Of a stretch of DNA of 64,000 nt, positions 17,209 to 25,627 are shown piece by piece (position 1 is the first letter of the stretch; each line of letters opens with the position of its first letter). The notes beneath the pieces are model-generated. The model was not told the origin of the DNA. It did not search any database and worked only from the letters and a program-made list of their open reading frames with translations. Both the position numbers and the translations under genes were made by a program. This stretch comes from Pedobacter africanus (GTDB lineage: Bacteria > Bacteroidota > Bacteroidia > Sphingobacteriales > Sphingobacteriaceae): positions 186,001 to 250,000 of the forward strand of contig NZ_FWXT01000002.1 in NCBI RefSeq assembly GCF_900176535.1. Direction: 5' to 3'.

Positions 17209-17829
17209 TTAATTTCTGGATTTCAGCATTGAAATCAGGTTTTCCTTTACCTCAGGCCATTCTTCTACGATAATTGAATAACGTGCCGAATCCCTGGGCT
17301 TAAAATCCGCACTCATTTTTTGCGCCCTGAGTATTCCTTCCAATTTTCCGCCTATGCGCTCAATGGCTGCACGCGAACGTTCGTTACGGACGTCGGTATG
17401 AAGGCAAACACGTAATGCATTCCAGGTTTCAAAAGCATGGGTGAGCAGCAACAATTTTGCTTCTGTATTGATGCCTGTGCGTATTGCCGTATGTGTTAGC
17501 CAGGTATGACCAATTTCGCAAACATCGGGGCTTTTGTTTCCATGTCGTGGGTGCCCTTCGGGCCAGGCCCAGTACTCCATGTTCCAGAAACGGGTAGAGC
17601 CTTTTACCAGCCCATCACTCCCTATAATTGCAAAGGGTTCGGAAGTACCGGAACGCTTCATTTTTAGCGCAGTATTGATATAGTCCGTTACGGCTGCCTT
17701 ACCTTGCGGAACCGGCGTCCATTTAAATAACAATTCATTTCCAGCCGAAGCTTCAGTTAAGCCATCTGTATGGGCATGGCTAAGGGGCTCCAGCCTTACA
17801 AAATTTCCTTGCAATATTTTCATATTCAT
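17209..17829 (-). CDS. GNAT acetyltransferase, RimJ/RimL type
   Basis: 206 residues. It opens LQGNFVRLEPLSHAH and contains IGHTWLTHTAIRTGINTEAKLLLLTHAFE followed by RVCLHTDVRNERSRAAIERIGGKLEG, the characteristic RimJ/RimL-type acetyl-CoA and C-terminal motifs. It probably acetylates a protein N-terminus or small molecule. It is divergent from a truncated second GNAT gene at 17856. Confidence 0.9.
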   Translation of the reverse strand: MNMKILQGNFVRLEPLSHAHTDGLTEASAGNELLFKWTPVPQGKAAVTDYINTALKMKRSGTSEPFAIIGSDGLVKGSTRFWNMEYWAWPEGHPRHGNKSPDVCEIGHTWLTHTAIRTGINTEAKLLLLTHAFETWNALRVCLHTDVRNERSRAAIERIGGKLEGILRAQKMSADFKPRDSARYSIIVEEWPEVKENLISMLKSRN

Positions 17830-17842
17830 GCCTCAAAGCTAG

Positions 17843-17850
17843 TAAATTTG
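17843..17850 (+). promoter_or_regulatory. Putative -7 element before the GNAT remnant and sulP-type gene
   Basis: TAAATTTG matches the Bacteroidota consensus TAnnTTTG, with a T-run about 22 bp upstream that could act as the -33 element. It lies only 5 bp before the ATG of the remnant, so the transcript would be nearly leaderless for the remnant and would serve mainly the transporter gene. Confidence 0.45.
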
Positions 17851-17855
17851 CGCTT

Positions 17856-17954
17856 ATGAAGATTTATGCAGAAACCGATCGCATGCTACTGCGGGAGATT
17901 CTTTTGAAAGATGCCGCGGCGATGTTTGAAATAAAGCGGGAAGGCTGGAGATGA
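17856..17954 (+). pseudogene. N-terminal remnant of a GNAT acetyltransferase gene
   Basis: A 32-codon frame begins MKIYAETDRMLLREILLKDA and continues AAMFEIKREGWR before a stop. This is the standard N-terminus of RimJ/RimL-like acetyltransferases (AETxRxLLRE followed by DAxxMFE), which are normally about 170 residues. The rest is absent, replaced by the SulP gene whose ATG overlaps the stop as ATGA. It looks like a deletion or insertion breakpoint that left the promoter and first exon-like segment in place. Confidence 0.7.
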
Positions 17955-19486
17955 AGACTTATTTTAATCTGTTCGACTTCAAACAAAAAATCAATTATAA
18001 GAACGAAATTCTGGCAGGGCTCACTGTAGCGATGACCATGATGCCGGAGTCTTTGTCTTTTGCTATACTGGCTGGGTTTCCTCCGCTGGCGGGTTTGTAC
18101 GCTGCTTTTATCATGGGCCTTATCACTTCGGTTTTTGGTGGCAGGCCGGGCCTGATTTCCGGAGGTGCCGGTGCTACAGTTATTGTACTTATCGCGCTGA
18201 TGAAGTCACATGGTATTGAATATGTTTTTGGAGCAGTAGCTTTGGCGGGTATGATCCAGATCCTGGTAGGGATATTTAAACTGGGCAAGTTCATCAGGCT
18301 GGTACCGCAGTCGGTAATGTATGGCTTTGTGAACGGACTGGCGGTTGTTATTTTTATGGCGCAGCTGGAGCAGTTTAAAACAATGGTAAACGGAGCGCCA
18401 GTCTGGCTTAGCGGCAGTCCTTTATATATAATGGCCGCGCTTGTGGCACTTACCATAGCTATCGTAATTGTTTTTCCGCGCATCACCAAAACAGTACCAC
18501 CATCACTTGTAGCCATTGTTATTGTTTTTTTGCTGGTACTTGGCTTTAATATCGATACCAAGACAGTCAAAGACATTGCATCAGTTAGCGGCGGCTTCCC
18601 ATCATTTCACATTCCGGCCATACCTTTTAACCTGCAGACTTTACAGGTAATTTTTCCCTATGCACTGATTATGGCAGGGGTTGGGCTTACGGAAGGCTTA
18701 CTGACATTAAACCTGGTAGATGAGATTACAGCCACAAGAGGGGATGGCAACAGGGAAAGTATTGCGCAGGGAGCTGCGAATATTGCCAATGGTTTCTTTT
18801 TAGGCATGGGTGGCTGTCCTATGATTGCGCAAACACTGGTTAACCTGTCTGCAGGGGCAAGGGCGCGCCTATCAGGAATCATCGCTTCACTTACCATTCT
18901 TTTAATTATTTTAGTTGGGGCCCCGGTTATAGACCGCGTTCCTATGGCTGCATTAACCGGGGTGATGATTATGGTAGCCGTGGGTACCTTTGAATGGGCA
19001 AGCTTCAGAATCATTAATAAAATGCCAAAGCAAGATGTATTTGTAGGTATACTGGTAGCACTAATTACCATTTACCTTCATAACCTGGCACTGGCGGTAC
19101 TGATCGGGGTTATCATTTCGGCATTGGTTTTTGCCTGGGAAAGCGCCAAAAGAATCCGTGCCAGGAAATATATAGATGAAACAACAGGTATTAAACACTA
19201 TGAGATTTATGGGCCGCTGTTTTTTGCATCTGTTGCCGCTTTCAATGAAAAATTTGATGTAGCTGAAGACCCTCTGGTTGTTGTCATTGACTTTAAAGAC
19301 AGCAGGGTAGCAGACATGTCGGGTATTGAAGCTTTGAACAAACTTACAGAGCGTTATGCCAAAGCCGGAAAAAAGCTGCAGCTGAAACACCTGAGCCCTG
19401 ATTGTAAAAGGCTACTGAAAAATGCTGAATCAGTTATTGATGTCAACATTATTGAAGATCCTCAATACAATGTGGCCGGCAGCTGA
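17951..19486 (+). CDS. SulP family inorganic anion transporter
   Basis: 511 residues. The N-terminal ~400 residues are polytopic membrane sequence with the SulP signature near the start (GLTVAMTMMPESLSFAILAG, then PPLAGLYAAFIMGLITSVFGG), and the C-terminal ~90 residues form a STAS domain (VVVIDFKDSRVADMSGIEAL). The family transports sulfate, bicarbonate or similar anions. The start overlaps the stop of a GNAT remnant. The stop abuts the tyrA stop, which reads in the opposite direction. Confidence 0.92.
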   Translation: MKTYFNLFDFKQKINYKNEILAGLTVAMTMMPESLSFAILAGFPPLAGLYAAFIMGLITSVFGGRPGLISGGAGATVIVLIALMKSHGIEYVFGAVALAGMIQILVGIFKLGKFIRLVPQSVMYGFVNGLAVVIFMAQLEQFKTMVNGAPVWLSGSPLYIMAALVALTIAIVIVFPRITKTVPPSLVAIVIVFLLVLGFNIDTKTVKDIASVSGGFPSFHIPAIPFNLQTLQVIFPYALIMAGVGLTEGLLTLNLVDEITATRGDGNRESIAQGAANIANGFFLGMGGCPMIAQTLVNLSAGARARLSGIIASLTILLIILVGAPVIDRVPMAALTGVMIMVAVGTFEWASFRIINKMPKQDVFVGILVALITIYLHNLALAVLIGVIISALVFAWESAKRIRARKYIDETTGIKHYEIYGPLFFASVAAFNEKFDVAEDPLVVVIDFKDSRVADMSGIEALNKLTERYAKAGKKLQLKHLSPDCKRLLKNAESVIDVNIIEDPQYNVAGS

Positions 19487-20335
19487 TTAAGCCTTACGGT
19501 CCAGTACGTTTCTGATCTTGTTTGCGTGTTCCATCAACTCGGAAAGGTAGGCCCAGTTTTCTTTTTCAATGCATGACTTGAATTTCCTGAGCTGGGTAAT
19601 GTGCTCATTCAAAACGTCCAGTACATTCTCTTTGTTCTGCTGAAATATAGGTACCCACATGGCCGGGCTACTTTTTGCCAGCCTTACCGTACTTTCAAAA
19701 CCGGCACTGGCCAGCTCAAAAATTGCGTTTTCTTCTTTCTCCTTTTCCAGAACGGTATTGGCCAGGGCAAAAGAGGTAATGTGGGAAATGTGGCTCACAT
19801 AGGCTACGTGCACATCATGGTCTTTCCCATCCATATATACATTGTACATACCCAGCAGTGCGTACAGCTGTTCTACAGTTTCCAGCGCATCTTTATCGCT
19901 TTCGCTGGCATTACAGATTACGTTGGCCCTGCCGGTAAAGGCCAGCTCGGTTGCGGCTTCCGGTCCGCTGAATTCTGTACCCCACATAGGGTGAGTGGCA
20001 ATATATCTGCCTCTTTTGGTATGGCCATTTGCGGCCTCAAGCAGCGACATTTTAGTAGACCCGGTATCCAATATAATCTGGTGCTCAACCTGGTCAAGTA
20101 TGCCTGGTAACAACGCAGCACAGGCACTTACAGGAGCGCTCAGGATGACCAGGTCGCTTACTGCAACCGCCTTATCCAGATCGGTTATTTCATCTACAAT
20201 TCCCAGCTCCAGTGCCTTCTTTGTGTGTGCTTCCTGATTATCTACACCATATACCTTTGTGGCGAAGCCCTTTTGCTTCAGCACCAAAGCCATGGAACCT
20301 CCTATAAGTCCGAGGCCGACTACTGCTATTTTCAT
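19487..20335 (-). CDS. tyrA: Prephenate dehydrogenase
   Basis: 282 residues. NAD-binding motif VGLGLIGGS (residues 6-14) and the prephenate-binding segment THPMWGTEFSGP with its conserved histidine are present; the C-terminal all-helical dimerisation region includes YVSHISHITSFALANT. It oxidatively decarboxylates prephenate to 4-hydroxyphenylpyruvate in tyrosine synthesis. It lies 18 bp after the aminotransferase gene, which could carry out the following transamination. This pair is part of the usual Bacteroidota aromatic amino-acid cluster, but pheA and a DAHP synthase gene are not next to it here. Confidence 0.92.
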   Translation of the reverse strand: MKIAVVGLGLIGGSMALVLKQKGFATKVYGVDNQEAHTKKALELGIVDEITDLDKAVAVSDLVILSAPVSACAALLPGILDQVEHQIILDTGSTKMSLLEAANGHTKRGRYIATHPMWGTEFSGPEAATELAFTGRANVICNASESDKDALETVEQLYALLGMYNVYMDGKDHDVHVAYVSHISHITSFALANTVLEKEKEENAIFELASAGFESTVRLAKSSPAMWVPIFQQNKENVLDVLNEHITQLRKFKSCIEKENWAYLSELMEHANKIRNVLDRKA

Positions 20336-20353
20336 TATGTTATGCGTTTAATA

Positions 20354-21499
20354 TTATTTACTGATGCGATTTATCGCCTCTTCAAATCTCGATAGGTCGC
20401 CGCAAAGACTGATCCTGATATACCTGTTGCCCTGGCTGCCGAATATACCTCCGGGGGTCAGGAAAACATTCGCCCCATAAAGGACCTCATCGCTAAGGGC
20501 ATAGGCATCGGCATAGTGTGCCGGTATTTTTGCCCAGACAAAGAGGCCTACCTGGTCCGATGCATAGCTGCAGCCCAATATATCAAGAATACGGTATACT
20601 TTGGTTCTGCGTTCGGCATAAATGCTGTTGATGTGGTTGTACCAGTCGCTACCCAGTCCTAATGCTTTTACTGCTGCCAGCTGCATTGGCATAAACATAC
20701 CCGAATCCATATTGCTTTTAAACCTGAGTACTTCTTCAATCCGTTCTTTAGCTGCACAAAGCATTCCTATGCGCCAACCGGCCATGTTGTGCGATTTGCT
20801 CAGGGAGTTTAGCTCCAGTACTACGGCTTTGGCACCGGGTAACTCCATCAAACTTAAGGGGCGGTCATTCAGGATAAAACTATAGGGGTTATCGTGTACC
20901 AGCAGGATCTGATGTTTTTTGGCAAAGCCAATCAGCTTTTCGAAGAAACCAGGGCCTGCCTGTCTGCCGGTAGGCATATGCGGGTAATTCACAAACATCA
21001 GTTTTACTTTACTCAGATCACTGGCGGAAAGAGCTTCCAGGTCAGGAGACCAGTTTAACTCTTCGTGCAGCTGATAGGTAACAGCTTTACCACCGGCCAG
21101 TTTAACTGCGCTGGCATAGGTAGGGTAGCCCGGATCGGGGATCAGCGCTTCGTCGCCCTCGTTCAGATAGGTCATGCAAATGTGCACAATACCTTCTTTT
21201 GAGCCAATAAGCGGCAGTATTTCTGTATCCGGATTAAGGTCAACCCTGTACCATTGCCGGTACCAGTCGGCAAAGGCCTGGCGCAATGCCGGAATACCTT
21301 TATAGCCCTGGTAGCCATGCACAGTTGGCTTTACAGCCTCTTCCTGCAGCGTCCTGATCACATCAGGATGAGGTGGAAGGTCGGGACTGCCAATGCCCAG
21401 GTTAATGATGTTTTTTCCTTCTTTGTTGAGGGAATCTATCTCCCTCAGTTTTTGGGAGAAGTAATACTCGCTAATACCCTCCAGTCTTTTTGCAATCAT
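20354..21499 (-). CDS. Class I/II aminotransferase (aromatic/LL-DAP type)
   Basis: 381 residues, fold type I PLP enzyme. The Schiff-base lysine is K235 in NSLSKSHNMAGWRIG; substrate-binding elements NLGIGSPDLPPHP and VHDNPYSF are present. The position upstream of tyrA suggests transamination of 4-hydroxyphenylpyruvate or phenylpyruvate. The loop MPTGRQAG is encoded by a 20-bp palindrome at 20957-20976 resembling dispersed Bacteroidota repeats, where relatives usually have a different sequence after the PTG. Confidence 0.9.
   Translation of the reverse strand: MIAKRLEGISEYYFSQKLREIDSLNKEGKNIINLGIGSPDLPPHPDVIRTLQEEAVKPTVHGYQGYKGIPALRQAFADWYRQWYRVDLNPDTEILPLIGSKEGIVHICMTYLNEGDEALIPDPGYPTYASAVKLAGGKAVTYQLHEELNWSPDLEALSASDLSKVKLMFVNYPHMPTGRQAGPGFFEKLIGFAKKHQILLVHDNPYSFILNDRPLSLMELPGAKAVVLELNSLSKSHNMAGWRIGMLCAAKERIEEVLRFKSNMDSGMFMPMQLAAVKALGLGSDWYNHINSIYAERRTKVYRILDILGCSYASDQVGLFVWAKIPAHYADAYALSDEVLYGANVFLTPGGIFGSQGNRYIRISLCGDLSRFEEAINRISK
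20957..20976 (+). repeat. Short palindromic repeat inside the aminotransferase gene
   Basis: TGCCTGTCTGCCGGTAGGCA has inverted ends (TGCCT and AGGCA) and resembles, from memory, dispersed GC-rich palindromic repeats in Bacteroidota genomes that can sit in frame inside genes as peptides of the PTGRQAG type. I noticed only one copy in this window. Confidence 0.45.
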
Positions 21500-21611
21500 G
21501 ATTAAACTTTGTTATCCCTCGGTATGATATTCGTAACTATCATGGAAATAATTTTCTAAATTTATAAAATATTGGACAATTAGATAGATTAATGTCAAAT
21601 ATTTTCTGTGT

Positions 21612-24600
21612 TTAGAAATTAACAGCACTCAGCCTGCTGTTAACCAGGATGCCATCCGTTATTTTGAGTTCAAATTTTAGATTGCGCTTTGCTTTTAATT
21701 TTAAGATAAATAGTTCGTTATCACCAGATAAGGTTTCCTTTTTGCCCACATTTACAAAAGTAGGATACAATGCCCTGGCGCCGTTTGTGTGCAGCCTGTC
21801 ATAGGTCAGGTTTTCCATCTGTTTCATGTTTATTGACTGTAAGGACATAAATTCATAATCCTGCTGGTTGTAAGGCAAGGCAAAACTTAGCGCATTTACA
21901 GATTTAAGACCAGTTCCCTTCACTTTAACCTCAATAATTTCACCTTTATTGTAATTTTGTCTGGCAGTACTTATTTCCAGTTTACCACTGGGCTCATCGG
22001 CTTTATTGTTGTCTGCCCCACCTTCAAGCTGGGTAGCCACCACCGAAATGTCGTAGGCATCAATCAGGTTGTTTTTATTGATGTCACCCTTGCTGATGTA
22101 ACCTTCAAAATCGGCATCACCTTTTCTTAGGCCAGTATAGTTGGTATACGATGTAAGGTCATTTTTATCGATCAACCTGTCGTTATTGATGTCTCCCGGA
22201 AGGTAACTTTCTGTACCCGGTACTTTAAAAATGTACAGCTCCCTGCCCGAGCCAAAGCCGCCTACGGCACTGTCAATAGCAATTTTAACATATCGGGCAG
22301 TTGGATGGGTGCTGAAATTGAATACTTTAACCTTATCATTGGCCTGCCATTCAAAGTCGCCCGCTGCGGTCCATTCTGCCTTATTGTTGCTATAAGACAC
22401 TTTTCCTTTTTGTAAGGTGCCATTGCCTCTGCCGGTACGCGGCAGATAGTGGAATTTATCCAGCTGGCTAATGGCTTTAAGGTCTATAACCAGGTCAAAA
22501 GGAACAGATTTGGTACCCCATTTGGTGTGCCACAGGTTCCCTTCATCAAAGTCGAACAGTTTGTCAATTTCTGATGAGGATTGGTTTTGTGCTGTTGTTT
22601 CGGCAGTAATACCCTGGATGGCAAATTCAAGCGGATTGGATTTTGTGGTAGCTTTAATTTCTGTCCATTCAGAATTTCCATCTTTATTTACTGCCCTCAA
22701 TTTGAAAGTATATTTGCTTTCGGCAGCAAGCCCTTCAAATAAAAGGGCGGTATCCTTAATTGCTGTGTAATGCATGCCATTGAAATCTATTTCGTAGAAA
22801 TCTGCATGCTCAACTTTTTCCCAGCTGGGCTTCAAAGTATATGCCTCAGTGTTGTTGTCCAAAACGCGGGCATTCGCAGGCGCTGCCAGCTTTCCTGAAG
22901 AATTGCGGTGCTGGTCTGCCGGCTCATATTTGAAACCTGCTACGGCAAGGGTAACACTATTTAAGGTAATGTCCGTTGTAGCCAGTTTTACCAAAAGCTG
23001 AGGGTTTTTGGTGATGGGTACTTTTTCGAATTCGCTCCCTTTTGTTGCAAAGTTGTTTAAATTAGGCGCTGCATCGTAGAAATAGGTGTTTTCTTTCCTC
23101 AGGAACTCCGGCATTGATCTGGCTTCAGTCAGGTTAACTTTGGCTTTACCTATTTTGGCTAAAATACCTGACGGCTTGGTTGTTAAATTGATCTTAAAAG
23201 CTGTAGCTTTCTGTTTTACAAAGCCATTGAAGCTGCCTTTAGCGGTATGTATGGTAACAGTTGCAAGGCCCTTCTGGTCAACTTCAGCAGTAATCAGGGT
23301 TGATACCCCTTGCCCAGACCGGTATTGTTCAGTTGTTCCGTCATCGTCGTACTCCGTAAATGCGCTTTTTCCTAAAGGATAGATCTCATAGGTACGGATC
23401 TTTTTATTGATCTCGGAGACGTTATTGTTTGGATTTGCCAGCGGAATAATGGCGCCTGCTTTCACAAAAACAGGTAGTTTCCATAGGGGGGCGTCAAAAT
23501 TATTCAGGATGCAGTTGCCTTTATATTTTTCTCCGGTAAAGTAATCGATCCAAATCCCTTCAGGTAAATAGATGCCGTCACGGATGTCGTTGCCTTTATC
23601 GTCTGCCTTGGTAGCCTGGTATATGGGTGCTACCAGAAAATCAGGACCATAGAGGAACTGGTATTGGGTTGCCGTACCCATGGTGTAGGTATTTGGATAG
23701 TCGAGGAACATGGCCCTGATCATCGGTAAGCCGGTAACCGCTTCTTTGGCAATGCTGTAGGCGTAGGGCATCAATTCCGATTTAAGCTTTAAATAGGTAC
23801 GGTTAATAGAGGTTATGGGCTCGCCCAACGCCTGCGGATACTTTTCGTTGCTTCCCCAGCCATCCATATTCAGCTGCATGGGGGTAAAGGTTTTCCACTG
23901 AAAATCCCTGGTATTGATGACCGGGTTCTTACCGCCAAAAATGCCGTCCATATCGGAGGTGATATTGGGCTGCCCGGATAACCCGGATCCCAGATAAGTA
24001 GGAATATGAAAGCGTATGTATTCCCAAACGCCTCCGGTCTGGTCGCCAGACCATACGCCTGCATACCTTTGTGTGCCTGCCCAGCCGTCAAGTGAAATAA
24101 TGAACGGCCTGCTGTTATTTCCGTATTGAGACATGATCTGGGCAACATCGCTTACGCCATTAAGACCAAAAGAATAGCCAGCGCCCACCCAGGCTACATC
24201 GGTTTTCAATACCCTTACGCCTGCATCCTTTACTTCTTTAATGATATCGCGTTGCAGCAGGGCGCTGATGCCTGCTTTAGGATGAAGATCGGACTGGGTC
24301 CATAAGCCAATTTCAACCCCGTTTTTGCGGGCATAATCGCCCAGGCTTTTAAGGTTCCCGATATTTCCGTCCAACGTTTCTGTTTGCCCGTATCCAGCTC
24401 CATAACCGTCATTAGGCAGCAGCCAGCCAAAAGGCATGTCATTCTTTTTATAGCGGTCTATCACTGCACGCGCAGAGAATTGGTAATTGTTTTTTTCGCC
24501 ATTTAATGACTCCTTGATGCCACCGTTGTCTTTCTGGCTTTCCTGGTAACGTTTTCCATCTTCAAATAAAATCCCTTTTTCATTTTCCTTCCAGAAATCC

Positions 24601-25475
24601 CTGTTGTAAGCGTTGAGGTGTCCCTGGTAAAAACCAAACTTAGGCAGCAGTACCGGGTTTCCGGTAAGCTGATAAAAATCGTTCAAAAGTGCTTTTGCAC
24701 CATTGTTTATCATGATGAACACATCAAGATACGTTGTTTCATGAGATAGTTTAACCGATCCTTTTTCTTTTGCCCCAAAGTCGTACCTGCCTTTTTTAAA
24801 GGTATGCCATAAAACGCCGTATCCATTAGATGACCAGTAGTAAGGGGTCGGTGAGGCTACACCGCCATCTGTCCAGCTGTTCTGGTTTTCTATGGCAATA
24901 GCCCTTCCTTTATGTGAAAAGCGGCCATTTTGTACACCACCGCCGTAAAAATATTCCTGTGGGTTTTCTTTTAAAGTTAGTGTGACTGCTTTTGTGTCAA
25001 ATTTAACCGGGGCAATACTTTCTATAGCCACCGTATGGCTAAGTGGGTTAATAACTTTAAGCAGGGCAGTACGCTTGTCTATCTGAATGTTAACCTTAGG
25101 GGTAATTATGGTAATCAGATTTGTATCTTCCGATACACTTAGTTTAGCAACAGGCTTTCTCGGGTTAGCAACCAATATTTTTGCCTCAGGTTTTGCCTCG
25201 GGATCTCTCATGGCTCCGCCCGAATTGTCCTGAAACAATCTGAATATATTGTCACCGTAAAAATCCAGTAGCATTTTTTGCTTGTTGGAAAGCAACACTT
25301 CAATTACAGTTGGGCTTATTTTCTTTGCACTGATTGCCTTCGGGTTTTCGGGGGCGCTATGCTGTGCTGCGGCCGTTTTTTTCTGTGCAATGCTGTTTGT
25401 GCCTGCCAATATTAACGGCAGGGCCAGCAGTAGTATGGCTGTACGTTTTAATTCAGGTCTGAAAAGTGGTTTCAT
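21612..25475 (-). CDS. Multidomain GH31 glycosidase with FN3, F5/8C, dockerin-like and cohesin-like modules
   Basis: 1287 residues, Sec signal at the start. Residues about 30-290 are the GH31 N-terminal beta-sandwich. The TIM barrel to about 690 has the likely nucleophile D426 (LKTDVAWVGAG) and acid/base D478 (WSGDQTGG), a pattern I associate with the subgroup containing the Pedobacter saltans alpha-galactosidase rather than classical alpha-glucosidases. Then follow GH31 C-terminal sheets, an FN3-like domain (about 870-960), an F5/8C (CBM32-like) domain (about 970-1085), a duplicated dockerin-like EF-hand segment (GDINNDRLIDKNDL and GDINKNNLIDAYDI), and a final beta domain resembling cohesin. 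Likely secreted to periplasm or surface, acting on an alpha-linked glycan. No SusCD pair is adjacent. Confidence 0.85.
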   Translation of the reverse strand: MKPLFRPELKRTAILLLALPLILAGTNSIAQKKTAAAQHSAPENPKAISAKKISPTVIEVLLSNKQKMLLDFYGDNIFRLFQDNSGGAMRDPEAKPEAKILVANPRKPVAKLSVSEDTNLITIITPKVNIQIDKRTALLKVINPLSHTVAIESIAPVKFDTKAVTLTLKENPQEYFYGGGVQNGRFSHKGRAIAIENQNSWTDGGVASPTPYYWSSNGYGVLWHTFKKGRYDFGAKEKGSVKLSHETTYLDVFIMINNGAKALLNDFYQLTGNPVLLPKFGFYQGHLNAYNRDFWKENEKGILFEDGKRYQESQKDNGGIKESLNGEKNNYQFSARAVIDRYKKNDMPFGWLLPNDGYGAGYGQTETLDGNIGNLKSLGDYARKNGVEIGLWTQSDLHPKAGISALLQRDIIKEVKDAGVRVLKTDVAWVGAGYSFGLNGVSDVAQIMSQYGNNSRPFIISLDGWAGTQRYAGVWSGDQTGGVWEYIRFHIPTYLGSGLSGQPNITSDMDGIFGGKNPVINTRDFQWKTFTPMQLNMDGWGSNEKYPQALGEPITSINRTYLKLKSELMPYAYSIAKEAVTGLPMIRAMFLDYPNTYTMGTATQYQFLYGPDFLVAPIYQATKADDKGNDIRDGIYLPEGIWIDYFTGEKYKGNCILNNFDAPLWKLPVFVKAGAIIPLANPNNNVSEINKKIRTYEIYPLGKSAFTEYDDDGTTEQYRSGQGVSTLITAEVDQKGLATVTIHTAKGSFNGFVKQKATAFKINLTTKPSGILAKIGKAKVNLTEARSMPEFLRKENTYFYDAAPNLNNFATKGSEFEKVPITKNPQLLVKLATTDITLNSVTLAVAGFKYEPADQHRNSSGKLAAPANARVLDNNTEAYTLKPSWEKVEHADFYEIDFNGMHYTAIKDTALLFEGLAAESKYTFKLRAVNKDGNSEWTEIKATTKSNPLEFAIQGITAETTAQNQSSSEIDKLFDFDEGNLWHTKWGTKSVPFDLVIDLKAISQLDKFHYLPRTGRGNGTLQKGKVSYSNNKAEWTAAGDFEWQANDKVKVFNFSTHPTARYVKIAIDSAVGGFGSGRELYIFKVPGTESYLPGDINNDRLIDKNDLTSYTNYTGLRKGDADFEGYISKGDINKNNLIDAYDISVVATQLEGGADNNKADEPSGKLEISTARQNYNKGEIIEVKVKGTGLKSVNALSFALPYNQQDYEFMSLQSINMKQMENLTYDRLHTNGARALYPTFVNVGKKETLSGDNELFILKLKAKRNLKFELKITDGILVNSRLSAVNF

Positions 25476-25601
25476 GTTGGTTGTGTTCTTCTCAGGTAAA
25501 GTTATACAATACCGCAGGGAAGCATTGTCCGAAAATTGTATAAATAGCGCGCAAACGTTTGCAAAGCCAGTCAGAAGCAGAAATAATCCATCTGCTTTGG
25601 C

Positions 25602-25609
25602 TAGATTTG
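25602..25609 (+). promoter_or_regulatory. Putative -7 element for the MFS gene at 25628
   Basis: TAGATTTG, matching TAnnTTTG, 19 bp before the start codon. Confidence 0.4.
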
Positions 25610-25627
25610 CAATCCTGAAATTGAATA

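Noticed and set aside
19601..20110. 169-codon frame antisense to tyrA
   Set aside because: It runs opposite to a well-conserved tyrA with clear motifs and has no independent support.
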